Program-made: the position numbers and the translations under genes
The notes under the pieces: generated by a model
What the model was told of the DNA's origin: nothing
The model's input: only the letters and a program-made list of their open reading frames with translations
Database searches by the model: none
In this document: piece by piece, positions 8,756 through 18,652 of the stretch
How the letters are laid out: each line of letters opens with the position of its first letter
Numbering within the stretch: position 1 is the stretch's first letter
Origin: a bacterium HR29
GTDB taxonomy: Bacteria > Chloroflexota > Dehalococcoidia > Tepidiformales > Tepidiformaceae
Direction of reading: 5' to 3'
NCBI GenBank assembly: GCA_002898215.1
Contig: BEIF01000001.1
Span: 98,501 to 162,500 of the forward strand
Length of the DNA stretch: 64,000 nt

Positions 8756-10597
8756 CTACCAGCTTCCGCCTCCTCCGCCCCCTCCCCCGCCGCCTGCGCT
8801 GCCGCCGCCCCCCGAGCCCCCGCCCGTGCTCGCTCGGCCCGCGGCGGACGCGAAACTGTTCAAACCGGAGGCGAAGCTGCCGAGGTCGAAGTTCCCCCGG
8901 GCAACGTACCAGCCGGACACCCACCCACGGGACGCTCCCTCGACCCGTTCGAGCCCGGAGAAGGCGCGGGCCCACTTGTCGACGCAGTCGAAGGCGATGG
9001 CGTACGGCAGGTACCGCTCGAAGATGTTCGCCTGCTCGTAGAACCGCTGCCGCTCCTTCTCGGCGGTCGCGATGAAGAGTCGGAAGCCGGCGATGCGGCG
9101 GAGCATCTCCCGGCCGGCGGCGGTGCGGCGCACCATCGTGGGCGAGAACACCATCAGGGCGACCCCGAAGGCTGCGAGCGGGGCGGCGAGCAGCGCGCGA
9201 CCGAAGCCGGCCCCGGCGAGATACCCGAGGCCGCCGCCGACGGCGGCGATAACGAAACCCGTGAGAAGCCAGCGCGACCGCTCCCGGTCCGGCCGCCGAG
9301 GGAACCAGCCCGCCACCGTCGCTTCTCGGTACAGCCGTCTCTGCACCTTCTGGACCGTCTTCGCGACAGCCGACTTCCCTTTGAGGTCCGAAAGCTTCGA
9401 GACGTTCCCCGTGGGGAAGAGGGCGTCGAGCAGCATCCGCTCCCAGGGCCGCAACGGTCCCGAACTGCCGCGCCTCTCCAACTCCCAGTCGCGCCCGCCG
9501 AGATACCAGGGGCGCTCGATCTCGCGGATGTGGAGGAAGCCCCGCACCGCCAGGTCGACGATGGTGGCGGCGATGTCGCGGGGGTCGACGCGTTCGTCGA
9601 TGAGCACGCCCATGAGCGCCGGGGGCAGGTCCTCCGGCGGGGTGTACTCCACGACGACGGGGTGATCACCGAACAACGGAACCGTCTCCTCTCGGCTGTC
9701 GCCGGTGAGGTACCGGACGGTGCGATAACGGCGGTCACGGCTGTGCCGCCACCACATGGACACGGCAACAACGATGGCGAGGATACTCCCCGCGCTCGCC
9801 CAGACGACATCGGATGGAGCGAGGGAGACGAAATCGCTGACGGTGCGGATGTCGGCGTAGACCGGAGCTTGAATGGTTACCCACCCCTTCGACCAGCCGG
9901 CGGCAAACGTCAGCTGCTCCCCTGGCTCCAGCCCTTCGGCCCTGAACACGGCGGCGTCGACGTCCGCTCGGGCTTCGCACGTACGGCGGCTCCCCGCAGG
10001 GCCCCGAAAGCAAGCAAGGGGCTCCGGAGCACGCCCGGCCACCCGCACCCGTATCTCCGCCCGTTCGACAGGGAGCGGCCATTCACCGGTGGCGTTCCAG
10101 TACAGCTCGTCGTGGTCGGCGTAGGCGTCGAGGGCGGCCGCGACGTCGTAGGCGATGCGGTAGACCTGGCGGCCCGTCACCGTCCTGTCCGGGTCTCCGA
10201 TTCGAACTCGCAGGATGCTTCCTTCCCGCGTTTCCTCGGTTCTGAGGGGACGGCCTTCGCCGTCCGTCACGCTCCTGACCATGGTCGGCCAGCGGCGTTC
10301 GCTTCCGGCGGGACACGGGTGCGAGGGCTGCTCCTGGGCGGGGTTCGGTGCGCAGGGAGCCTCGATGCGCAGGTCGCGGAAGATCCCGTGTCGCTCGGCC
10401 GTCCCGAAGTCCACCACGATCTCCTCGACCACTGAGACGGTTCCGTCGGCCTGAACCTCGTAGACCGCGTCGAACTGAAGGATTCGCTCTCCCTCGGCCT
10501 GCGCGAGCACGGGCTCTGCCGCCGAGCCCGCCCCTACCAGTCCCGCCAGGGCAGCGGTTGCGACGAGCACCCCCCATCGCAGGATCGACCCTCGCAT
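8756..10597 (-). CDS. DUF2207 family membrane protein with Gly-rich tail
   Basis: 613 residues. A signal sequence (MRGSILRWGVLVATAALAGLVGAGSA) leads into the extracellular DUF2207 beta-domain (ILQFDAVYEVQADGTVSVVEEI, then HGIFRDLRI). A first membrane helix lies near WASAGSILAIVVAVSMWW, followed by a cytoplasmic part and two more helices (LLTGFVIAAVGGGLGYLAGA and the next). The last about 25 residues are nearly all Gly/Ser ending GGGSW, typical of this family. The function of DUF2207 proteins is unknown. The ATG at 10597 starts the signal peptide; the frame extends 14 codons further without homology. Confidence 0.8.
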   Translation of the reverse strand: MRGSILRWGVLVATAALAGLVGAGSAAEPVLAQAEGERILQFDAVYEVQADGTVSVVEEIVVDFGTAERHGIFRDLRIEAPCAPNPAQEQPSHPCPAGSERRWPTMVRSVTDGEGRPLRTEETREGSILRVRIGDPDRTVTGRQVYRIAYDVAAALDAYADHDELYWNATGEWPLPVERAEIRVRVAGRAPEPLACFRGPAGSRRTCEARADVDAAVFRAEGLEPGEQLTFAAGWSKGWVTIQAPVYADIRTVSDFVSLAPSDVVWASAGSILAIVVAVSMWWRHSRDRRYRTVRYLTGDSREETVPLFGDHPVVVEYTPPEDLPPALMGVLIDERVDPRDIAATIVDLAVRGFLHIREIERPWYLGGRDWELERRGSSGPLRPWERMLLDALFPTGNVSKLSDLKGKSAVAKTVQKVQRRLYREATVAGWFPRRPDRERSRWLLTGFVIAAVGGGLGYLAGAGFGRALLAAPLAAFGVALMVFSPTMVRRTAAGREMLRRIAGFRLFIATAEKERQRFYEQANIFERYLPYAIAFDCVDKWARAFSGLERVEGASRGWVSGWYVARGNFDLGSFASGLNSFASAAGRASTGGGSGGGGSAGGGGGGGGGGSW

Positions 10598-10718
10598 AGG
10601 CGTCGATCGTACCCACAGCCCGGCGACGCGCACGCCCATGCCGGGTGGGGTATCATCTCGCTACGGACAGTCGCCGTTCTACTTCTCCCTGGAGCACCAG
10701 CGCATCCGAGGGTAATCG

Positions 10719-11591
10719 ATGCGAGCTTTCGACTACGCTGCGCCACGCAGCCTCGACGAGACCTTTCCCTTGCTGGCCGATGGCCGGCGGGTGCGGTTCT
10801 TGGCCGGCGGCACCGACATCATCGTCCAGCTCCGCGAAGGCCGTGCCGAGTGCGATCTCCTCGTCGACCTGAAGCGCATTCCCGAGCTTCGCAGGATCGA
10901 GATTCGCCCCGACGGGACGCTCGCCATCGGCGCGGCCGTCCCCTGCGCCGAGGTGTACGAGCACCCGGAGGTCCGGCGCCGCTGGCCCGCCCTCGTCGAC
11001 GCCGCGTCCCTCATCGGCGGAATTCAGATTCAATCCCGTGCGAGCTTGGGCGGGAACATCTGCAACGCGAGTCCCGCGGCCGATTCGGTGCCGGCGCTCA
11101 TCGTCCTCGGTGCACGCCTCGTCCTCGCCTCGGCTCGTGGCGAGCGGGAACTCCCGATCGAGGGGTTCTTCCGGGGGCCAGGGCAGACGGTACTCCAGCC
11201 AGGCGAGCTGCTCGTCCGCATCGAGGTTCCGCCGCTTCCCCCGTGCTCCGGTGCACGGTTCCTCCGATTCATCCCGCGGAACGAGATGGATATCGCCGTG
11301 GCGAATGCCGCTGCCTTCCTCCGCCTCGACGACGACGGGCGCATCGCCCAGGCGAGGGTGGCTCTCGGAGCCGTCGCTCCGACGCCACTGCTTGTGGCGG
11401 AGGCGGGCGAGCTCCTCGCCGGCCAGCAGCCCAACGACGAGCTCTTCGCGCGCGCGGGCGAACTCGCGGCCGCTGCGGCCCGGCCTATCACCGATGTCCG
11501 CGGGTCTGTCCTCCAGCGCCGGCACCTCGCCCGCGTCCTCACCGTGCGGGCGCTCCGCGGAGCCCTAGCCCGCGCCCAGGAAGGGAGCTGA
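10719..11591 (+). CDS. Molybdenum hydroxylase, FAD-binding medium subunit (CoxM-like)
   Basis: 290-residue FAD subunit of a xanthine dehydrogenase/CO dehydrogenase-type enzyme. The FAD-binding motifs LAGGTDIIVQLREG (near residues 28-41) and the SLGGNICNASPAADSVPAL loop (near 107-125) are intact. It passes electrons from the [2Fe-2S] subunit to FAD and on to an acceptor. GAGGG at 10708-10712 precedes the ATG. It is the first gene of an M-S-L operon (gaps of 3 and -4 bases), the order seen in CoxMSL clusters. TATCAT near 10652 may be the -10 of its promoter. Confidence 0.92.
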   Translation: MRAFDYAAPRSLDETFPLLADGRRVRFLAGGTDIIVQLREGRAECDLLVDLKRIPELRRIEIRPDGTLAIGAAVPCAEVYEHPEVRRRWPALVDAASLIGGIQIQSRASLGGNICNASPAADSVPALIVLGARLVLASARGERELPIEGFFRGPGQTVLQPGELLVRIEVPPLPPCSGARFLRFIPRNEMDIAVANAAAFLRLDDDGRIAQARVALGAVAPTPLLVAEAGELLAGQQPNDELFARAGELAAAAARPITDVRGSVLQRRHLARVLTVRALRGALARAQEGS

Positions 11592-11594
11592 CCG

Positions 11595-12082
<488 letters not shown>

Positions 12083-12086
<4 letters not shown>

Positions 12087-14362
12087 CGACCATCGAACGC
12101 CCGCGGTATCAGGTCATCGGCACCCGGCCCATCCGCCCCGACGGCGTGGAGAAGGTGACCGGCCGGGCCCTCTACGGCGCCGACGTTCGCCTTCCGGGGA
12201 CGATCTACGGCAGAGTTCTGCGCAGCCCCCACGCCCACGCGCGCATCCTTCGCATCGACACGTCGGCGGCCGAACGGATGCCTGGCGTGCTTGCTGTGGT
12301 GACCCACCGGGACCTCCCTGCGGTGGCCGATGGCATCCAGAATCTTGGCGAAACCGCTGTCAACGTGCGCGAGCTCGCCGCCAACCTCCTCGCCGATGAC
12401 AAGGTCCTTTACCACGGCCACGCGGTGGCGGCGGTGGCGGCCGTGAGCCCCCATCTCGCGGAGGAAGCCCTCGGGGCGATCACCGTGGAGTACGAGGTGC
12501 TCCCGCCCGTGCTCGACGTCCGCGAGGCGATGCGAGAGGATGCCCCGCTCCTCGACGAGTCGCGGCGCACGAAGAACATCGCAGGCCAGGTGGTGGGCGA
12601 ACGGCCGTCGAACATCGCCATGCACCACCGCTTCGAGGCCGGCGATGTCGAAGCCGCCTTCGCGAAGGCGAGCGTCGTCATCGAACGCGAGTTCCGGACG
12701 AAGATGGTCCACCAGGGGTACATCGAGCCGCAGAACGCCACCGCCGTCTGGAATCAGGACGGTACGGTGACCATCTGGACCAGCACGCAGGGGGCATTCG
12801 CCGTCCGAGGCCAAGTGGCCGAGCTCCTTCGCCTTCCGGTTTCGAAGGTCCGCGTCGTCCCGATGGAGATCGGGGGCGGGTTCGGCGGAAAGATTCCCGT
12901 CTACCTCGAACCGCTGGCCGCCCTCCTCTCGCGCAAGGCCGGCGGGCGGCCCGTGAAGATGACAATGTCGCGAACCGAAGTCTTCCAGGCGACCGGCCCG
13001 ACAAGTGGGACGTGGATTCGGGTCAAGGCTGGTGCCGACGCCGAGGGTCGCCTCCTCGCCGTGGAGGCGGAGCTCTGCTACGAGGCGGGCGCATTCCCGG
13101 GCTCGTCCGTCAACGCCGGCGCGATGTGCATGCTCGCCCCATACGACGTGGAGAACTTCCGCATCGACACCTACGACGTCGTGGTGAACAAGCCGAAGAC
13201 CGCGGCTTATCGGGCCCCTGGCGCTCCGGCGGCGGCATTCGCCATGGAGTCGGTGGTCGACGAGCTATGCCGTGCGCTGAAGATGGACCCCCTCGCCTTC
13301 CGCCTGAAGAACAGCTCGCGCGAAGGGACACGCCAGGTGTCGGGCGTGCCCTTCCCGCGCATCGGCCACGAGGAGTGCGTCCGCGCAGCCATGGAGTCCG
13401 ACCACTACCGGTCGCCCATCGAAGGCCCGAATCGCGGCCGGGGCGTCGCCTCCGGCTTCTGGTTCAACGGCGGGATGCAGTCGACCGTCCTCGTCGCCGT
13501 CAACCCCGATGGCACGGTCAACCTCATCGAAGGCAATACCGATATCGGCGGCACCCGCGCCTCGCTCGCCATGCAGCTTGCCGAGGCTCTTGGCATCCCG
13601 TACGAAGACGTGAAGCCGTTCGTGGCGGACACGGACTCGATTGGACATAACGACGTCACCGGCGGGAGCCGGACGACCTTCGCCACCGGTCTCGCGGTCT
13701 ACGAAGCGGCGATGGACATCCGCCGGCAGATGGTCGCCCGTGCTGCTCGCATCCTGAACCTGCCCGAGGAGGACCTGGAGTACGTCGACGGCGGCGTACA
13801 GAGCAAGTCCGACCCGTCCAAGCGCATCGGGTTCAAGGAGATCGCCCGCCAGCAGGCCCGTACCGGTGGCCCCATCACCGGAAAGGCCTCCCTCGTGGCG
13901 CGGGGGGTCGGCCCCGCCTTCTCGACGCAAATTGTCGATGTCGAGGTCGACCCGGAAACGGGCAAGGTCACTATCCTGCGTTACACGGTCGTCCAGGACG
14001 CCGGACGCGCGATCCATCCCTCCTATGTCGAGGGTCAGATGCAGGGTGGGGTGGCACAGGGGATCGGGTGGGCCCTCCACGAGGAGTACTGCTACGACGA
14101 GCAGGGCCACCTGCTGAACGCGAACTTCCTCGATTATCGCATCCCCACTGCCCTCGACTTGCCGCCCATCGAGACCGTCATCGTCGAGGTCCCCAACCCC
14201 GCGCATCCGTTCGGCGTCCGTGGAGTGGGCGAGGTGTCCATCGTCCCGCCCTTGGCGGCCATCGCGAACGCGATCTACGACGCCATCGGGGTTCGCTTCA
14301 CCGACCTCCCCATCTCTCCGCGCCGAATCGTCGAGGCGCTGTACGGCGGGAAGGAGGGGTAG
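12083..14362 (+). CDS. Molybdenum hydroxylase, molybdopterin-binding large subunit
   Basis: 759-residue catalytic subunit. It carries the molybdopterin motif GGGFGGK, the TAAYRAPGAP loop, and near the C-terminus GVRGVGEVSIVPP, whose Glu is the family's catalytic base. The CO dehydrogenase form I signature AYxCSFR is absent (the loop reads AAYRAPG), so this is not a proven CO dehydrogenase; aldehyde, xanthine, nicotinate or aromatic-CoA oxidation are all possible. The ATG at 12083 overlaps the small-subunit stop. No MoaA-type or CoxD/E/F maturation genes are adjacent, but a MoaD-like gene follows. Confidence 0.92.
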
Positions 14363-14369
14363 CGGGCCC

Positions 14370-14633
14370 GTGCCCACGGTGAGGCTCCCAGCGCTGTTCC
14401 GCGAGCGCTGCGGCGGGGCCACGGCCGTCACGGTGGAGGGGAGCACCTTGGGCGAAGTGCTGCTGGCCCTCGACCGCCGCTGCCCCGGCATCTTCGAGCT
14501 GCTCGTCGAGGGGGGCAGCATCCGCCCCGAGCTTGCCGTCGCCATCGACGGCGAAACGGGGTCGTACCTCCTCGACGAGCCAGTGCCTCCCGGGGCCGAG
14601 ATCGCCATCCTGCCGGCGATCGCGGGCGGGTAG
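14370..14633 (+). CDS. MoaD/ThiS-family sulfur carrier protein
   Basis: 87 residues with the ubiquitin-like MoaD pattern: a VRLPALFRERCGG start, an LGEVLLALDRRCPGI helix, PVPPGAEIAILPAIA and a C-terminal Gly-Gly. In molybdopterin synthase, that terminal Gly carries the thiocarboxylate used to make the dithiolene. The GTG at 14370 lies 10 bases after AAGGAGGGG, which overlaps the large-subunit stop region, so it belongs to the operon. It probably serves cofactor supply for this enzyme. No MoaE is nearby. It converges with polA, with an 11-base gap. Confidence 0.85.
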   Translation: MPTVRLPALFRERCGGATAVTVEGSTLGEVLLALDRRCPGIFELLVEGGSIRPELAVAIDGETGSYLLDEPVPPGAEIAILPAIAGG

Positions 14634-14644
14634 GAACCCGCGGG

Positions 14645-17380
14645 CTACTCCTCCATGTCCCCCCAGGTACGGCCCTGCTTGATGTCCACCTTCAGGGGCA
14701 CGCGGAGTTCGGCCGCCTTCGGCATCAGCTCCTCGCAGAGCGACCGGATCTCGGCCACCTCCTCCGCGGGGCATTCGAAGATGAGCTCGTCGTGCACCTG
14801 GAGGATCATGCGCGAGCGCAGCCCCCGTTCGCGGAGCGCCGCATCCACGCGGACCATGGCGAGCTTGATGATGTCTGCCGCTGTCCCCTGGATCGGCATG
14901 TTGATCGCTTCCCGCTCGGCGGCGCTCCGCACCTGGAAGTTCGTGCTGGTGATCGCCGGCAAGTAGCGCCGTCGCCCGAAGATGGACTCGGCGTAGCCAT
15001 GCTCGCGCGTGAAGGCGAGCGTCCGCTCCTGCCACTCGCGGATCTTCGGGAAGTTCTCGAAGTACTGGCGGATGAAGGCCTCGGCCTCTTCCCGTGACAT
15101 CCCGGTCCGGCTGGCGAGGCCGAACTCACCCATCCCGTACGCGATGCCGAAGTTCACCATCTTCGCCGTATCGCGCATCTCCCGTGTGACCTGCGCGGGG
15201 TCGACGCCGTAGACCTTCGCCGCCGTCGCCCGGTGGATGTCCTGGTCGGCGAGGAAGGCAGCGATGAGCCCTTCGTCGCCGGTCACGTGGGCCAGGACGC
15301 GCAGCTCGATTTGCGAGTAATCGGCCGCCACCAGCCAGGGGTCGTCGAATCCGGCGGCGATGAACGCCTTCCGGATCTCCCTCCCCAGCTCCGTCCGCAC
15401 GGGGATGTTCTGGAGGTTCGGATTGGTGCTGCTCAGCCGGCCCGTGGAGGCCACGGTCTGTTGGAAATCCGTGTGAATCCGGCCGTCTTCGGCAACGGCC
15501 TCGGGGAGAGCGTCGAGGTAGGTGGACTTCAGCTTCGTGAGCTGCCGGTACTCGAAGATGAGGTCGATGACAGGGTGTGCGCCCCGCAGCGCCTCGAGCG
15601 CCCGCTGGTCGGTGCTGTAGCCGTAGGCCGTCTTCCGGCTCTTCGGAAGCCGCAGCTCGTTGAAGAGCACATCGCTGAGCTGCTGGGGGCTCCCGATGTT
15701 GAACTGGTGCCCGACCGCCTCGTAGATCTGCCGCTCCACGCGAGCGATGTCCCCGGCCATCCGCCGGGAGAGCTCGCGGAGCACGCGCACGTCGACGGCG
15801 ACGCCGGCCTTCTCCATTCGGAAGAGCACGGGAACGAGTGGCATCTCCATGGTGGCGAAGAGCGCCCACTGGTTCCGCTCGCGGAGGTCGTGCTCGAGCA
15901 GGGGACGAAGCCGCAGGGCCACGTCCGCCTGCTGACAGGCGTGCTCCGCCACCACCTGCGGCTCGAGCTGGGCGAGCGGCGTCGCCCGCCGGCCCGTCCC
16001 GGCAATGGCGGCGAGGTCGGTGAGGCGGATGCGCAGCCGCTCGTTCGCCAGCGTCGGTAGGTCGGGAGCGGTCGACCCCAGGAGGAAGCGGGCGATGTCC
16101 GTGTCGAACTCCAATCCCGCGAGGGCAATCCCCATGCGGTCCAGTTGGTGCATGAGGTACTTCAGCCCGTGACCGATTTTGCCGACCCGCTCGGATTCGA
16201 AGGCCGGCGCGAGCGCCTGGCGGAAGGCTGCTGCCGAGGGCTGCCAGAACTCGCCGTCGAGCCGCGGCGCGTGCCCCATCGGTACGTACCAGGCTTCGCC
16301 CGGCCGAAGGGCGAAGGCCACTCCCAACAGGAGCGGATGTGCGCTGTCGCCTGCCGTGGTGAGGCTCACGGCAGCGAAGCGCTCGGCCTCGGCCAGCCGC
16401 GTGCCGAGGGCGCGAAGCTCTTCCTCCGATGCCACGATGCGGTACGTCGTGGGGCCAGTGACGGCCTCGACCGTCGAGCGGGCGCCCTCGCCCAACAGCT
16501 CTGCCAGCCGCTGGGCGAGGACACGGAACTCCAGCTCGCGGAAGAGCGCTTCGACGCGCTCCCGGTCGAAACCGCCGAAGCGGCACGCTTCGAGATCGAA
16601 CTCCACTGGCACGTCGGTGCGGATGCGCACGAGCTCCTTGTTGGCCAGGGCGCGCTCCCTACCTGCCAGGAGCTTCTCCTTGAGCGCCCCCTTCACCTCG
16701 TCGATGTGCTCGTAGATGGCCTCGACGGTCCCGAAGCGCCGGATGAGCTCCGCCGCCGTCTTCTCTCCCACGCCGCGGATCCCCTCGATGTTGTCGCTGG
16801 CGTCCCCCTTCAGCGCCTTGAAATCCACCATGTAGGGCGGGCTGAAGCCCCACCGCTCGATCACCTTCTGCTCGTCGTAGATGACCGTGTCGCGTTGGTA
16901 GGGCCGGAAGAGGAAGAGCTTCACCTTCGGGCCAACCAGCTGCACGAGGTCCGTATCGAGGGTGGCGATGTACGTTTCGATTCCCCGTTCGCTCGCGATG
17001 CGTGCGATCGTCCCCGCCACGTCGTCGGCCTCGAACCCGGGCACTTCGTAGATGGGGATGCGGAACGCCTCCAGGAGCTGGCGCACTCGCTCCATCTGGG
17101 GCAAAAGCTCCTCCGGCGTCTCCCGTCGCGTCGCCTTGTACGCCTCCTCCGCTTCGTGCCGGAACGTCTTTCCTCCCGCGTCCCAAGCCGCGCAGATGTG
17201 CGTCGGGCGCAGCTCGGACAGCACACGGATGAGCGTCTCGGCGTAGCCGTATACGGCGTAGGTGAGCTCCCCCTTCGAGGTCATGAGGGGGCGTTCCATC
17301 TGCTGGAACGCGAAGAAGGCGCGGAAGAGGATCCCGTGCGAGTCGAGGATGACGAGGCGCGGCTGCTCCCCGGCTGCCAT
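14645..17380 (-). CDS. polA: DNA polymerase I
   Basis: 911 residues. The N-terminal 5'-3' exonuclease (RLVILDSHGILFRAFFAF ... FEADDVAGTIARIA ... GDASDNIEGIRGVGEKTA) is intact and removes RNA primers. The C-terminal polymerase has motif A DYSQIELRVLAH, motif B RDTAKMVNFGIAYGMGE and motif C LQVHDELIFE. The middle 3'-5' exonuclease fold is present but dead: the first motif (Asp-Glu pair) reads VSLTTAGDS and the second (N..YD) reads GHGLKYLMHQ. So it should not proofread, as in many Gram-positive and Chloroflexota enzymes. The ATG at 17380 begins the conserved domain; the frame extends 33 codons further. Lone gene on this strand. Confidence 0.95.
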   Translation of the reverse strand: MAAGEQPRLVILDSHGILFRAFFAFQQMERPLMTSKGELTYAVYGYAETLIRVLSELRPTHICAAWDAGGKTFRHEAEEAYKATRRETPEELLPQMERVRQLLEAFRIPIYEVPGFEADDVAGTIARIASERGIETYIATLDTDLVQLVGPKVKLFLFRPYQRDTVIYDEQKVIERWGFSPPYMVDFKALKGDASDNIEGIRGVGEKTAAELIRRFGTVEAIYEHIDEVKGALKEKLLAGRERALANKELVRIRTDVPVEFDLEACRFGGFDRERVEALFRELEFRVLAQRLAELLGEGARSTVEAVTGPTTYRIVASEEELRALGTRLAEAERFAAVSLTTAGDSAHPLLLGVAFALRPGEAWYVPMGHAPRLDGEFWQPSAAAFRQALAPAFESERVGKIGHGLKYLMHQLDRMGIALAGLEFDTDIARFLLGSTAPDLPTLANERLRIRLTDLAAIAGTGRRATPLAQLEPQVVAEHACQQADVALRLRPLLEHDLRERNQWALFATMEMPLVPVLFRMEKAGVAVDVRVLRELSRRMAGDIARVERQIYEAVGHQFNIGSPQQLSDVLFNELRLPKSRKTAYGYSTDQRALEALRGAHPVIDLIFEYRQLTKLKSTYLDALPEAVAEDGRIHTDFQQTVASTGRLSSTNPNLQNIPVRTELGREIRKAFIAAGFDDPWLVAADYSQIELRVLAHVTGDEGLIAAFLADQDIHRATAAKVYGVDPAQVTREMRDTAKMVNFGIAYGMGEFGLASRTGMSREEAEAFIRQYFENFPKIREWQERTLAFTREHGYAESIFGRRRYLPAITSTNFQVRSAAEREAINMPIQGTAADIIKLAMVRVDAALRERGLRSRMILQVHDELIFECPAEEVAEIRSLCEELMPKAAELRVPLKVDIKQGRTWGDMEE

Positions 17381-17571
17381 GCGCCGATGATAGCTTGCGC
17401 CCGGCCTCCCGGGCACGCTGCTGTGGCGCGTCCGTCCGAGTCCGAGGCGATGGGCGTGCGGAGCGAGAAATCCTCGCATTCGCAGGGTCCGCGGAAAGCC
17501 CGCGTCGGATAGTTATCCCCCTCCCGTTCCGGGTCCGAAGCCATGGGCACGCAGCTACAGGGGTGGAAGCC
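17381..17571. other. Gene-free upstream flank of the island
   Basis: No supported gene. It holds the presumed promoter side of polA and the left border of the accessory island. I found no terminator, tRNA-like fold or insertion-sequence end here. Confidence 0.4.
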
Positions 17572-17832
17572 GTCACGGTGTACGTATGGAGGCGACGGCG
17601 GCTCGTCGAAGGCGAGACCACACGGAAGAACGTGCGCAGCGTGGCGATGGACATCGACCTGGACCGAAAGGGTTACCGCGGGGTTCGCCTAGGCTCTGGC
17701 GCGGCTGAGGAGAGATTGCGGTGAGCGAAGCGGATTGGGAGTCGGTGCGGGTCATCGAGCAGCCGGCGGGCTGGAGCGTGAAGGAGGGACGAAGATTTCG
17801 GTGCCCGAGGGGATATTGAAGATGAGCCTCGA
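17572..17832 (+). pseudogene. Broken copy 1 of the island family gene (related to 18047)
   Basis: The stretch matches the start and the last third of the gene at 18047. GTGTACGTATGGAGG corresponds to GTGTATGTTTGGAGG, but the start codon ATG has become GTC. After about 20 bases it jumps to the equivalent of 18411 (an internal loss of about 345 bases), giving EGETTRKNVRSVAMDIDLD against EGESTWKNLRSVAVTIDLT. A frameshift near 17720 follows, and in the next frame DWESVRVIEQPAGWSVKEG matches DWETVRVLDQPEGWSVKGG. Homology reaches the junction with the following gene (GAAGATGAG). It has no start and no single frame, so it is a decayed paralogue. Confidence 0.75.
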
Positions 17833-18046
17833 TAGGCCAGCGCTCTTCCCCTGCGGTCACCCTGCCCTTCTCCTCGGGTTTCGAGTTGCAGTGAGAGGAA
17901 GCGGATCCCGAACGGCCGTGCGCTTCGCGAAGAACAGCGGCAATTTATCGTTTTTGAGGATTGGCGGGACGCCACCATGGCGGTACGGTAGTCGCGGCTC
18001 GCTTCGAGCCTGAGGAGCGGACCGGGTGGAAAGGAGGACCGAAGCC
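17833..18046. other. Spacer between broken copy 1 and the intact gene
   Basis: No supported gene. It contains a local A+T-rich stretch (AATTTATCGTTTTTGAGG near 17942-17959), the likeliest promoter zone for the four-gene set. At 17977 ATGGCGGTACGG followed by TAG resembles another truncated start of the same family. AAAGGAGG at 18030-18037 is the ribosome binding site of the next gene. Confidence 0.4.
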
Positions 18047-18652
18047 ATGGCGGTGTATGTTTGGAGGCCGCAGGTCTTGGCGGCAGTGGTGACGCTGCTG
18101 GGGGCGGGGGCGGGCGCCGGGGTGGTGATTGCCACGAGCGGGCACGAGGAGGGTGGGGCGCCGGCTATCGAGGTGCCGGTGGTGGAGCGGACGTTCTCTC
18201 CCTCGGAGGAGGAGTTGGGGAAGGTTCGGGCGCTCATCGATGCGGATGGGCGGGTGGCGAAGGTGAGCGGGGGCCAGCCGTACGAGATCGCGCTTGCCGT
18301 CGGGGAGGAGCGTTCGGATGGGACCAGGGTGGTGAGCGTGGAGGTGGTGTGGGAGAGACCGGTGACGACTCGTGGTCCGTGGATGAGAGCGGTATGTCGT
18401 GGGACTGTGCTACTGGAGGGCGAGAGCACGTGGAAGAATCTCCGCAGTGTTGCGGTAACGATCGACCTTACAAACGGAAGAATAAGAGGTGTTGCGCCAG
18501 GTCACTGGGCCATCATGGAGCTGGGTGGAGAAGCGGAGCCCAGCGAGGATGACTGGGAAACGGTACGCGTGCTCGATCAGCCGGAGGGCTGGAGCGTTAA
18601 AGGCGGGCGGGAGTTCGAATGTCCTGATGGTTACGAAGATGAGTCGCAGTGA
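18047..18652 (+). CDS. Membrane-anchored protein of unknown function (intact copy 2 of the island family)
   Basis: 201 residues, not recognised. One N-terminal hydrophobic segment (VLAAVVTLLGAGAGAGVVIA, residues 10-29) would anchor it with the rest outside. The soluble part has VVERTFSPSEEELGKVRALI, a beta-rich middle and an acidic C-terminus (SEDDWETVRVLDQPEGW). The ATG at 18047 sits 9 bases after AAAGGAGG and is favoured over 18026. Broken copies lie on both sides (17572 and 21258). Codon choice is looser and less G+C-extreme at third positions than in flanking housekeeping genes. Its 3' end overlaps the next gene by 26 bases, so the two are probably translated together. Confidence 0.7.
   Translation: MAVYVWRPQVLAAVVTLLGAGAGAGVVIATSGHEEGGAPAIEVPVVERTFSPSEEELGKVRALIDADGRVAKVSGGQPYEIALAVGEERSDGTRVVSVEVVWERPVTTRGPWMRAVCRGTVLLEGESTWKNLRSVAVTIDLTNGRIRGVAPGHWAIMELGGEAEPSEDDWETVRVLDQPEGWSVKGGREFECPDGYEDESQ
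18081..18318 (+). repeat. Direct repeat, left copy (partner 21278-21512)
   Basis: 238 bases that match 21278-21512 with about three substitutions and three missing bases by eye, that is roughly 97% identity. It covers the membrane anchor and following part of the gene at 18047. Such similarity, 3.2 kb apart and in the same direction, shows a recent duplication or gene conversion, and recombination between the copies would remove the whole four-gene set. Confidence 0.85.
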
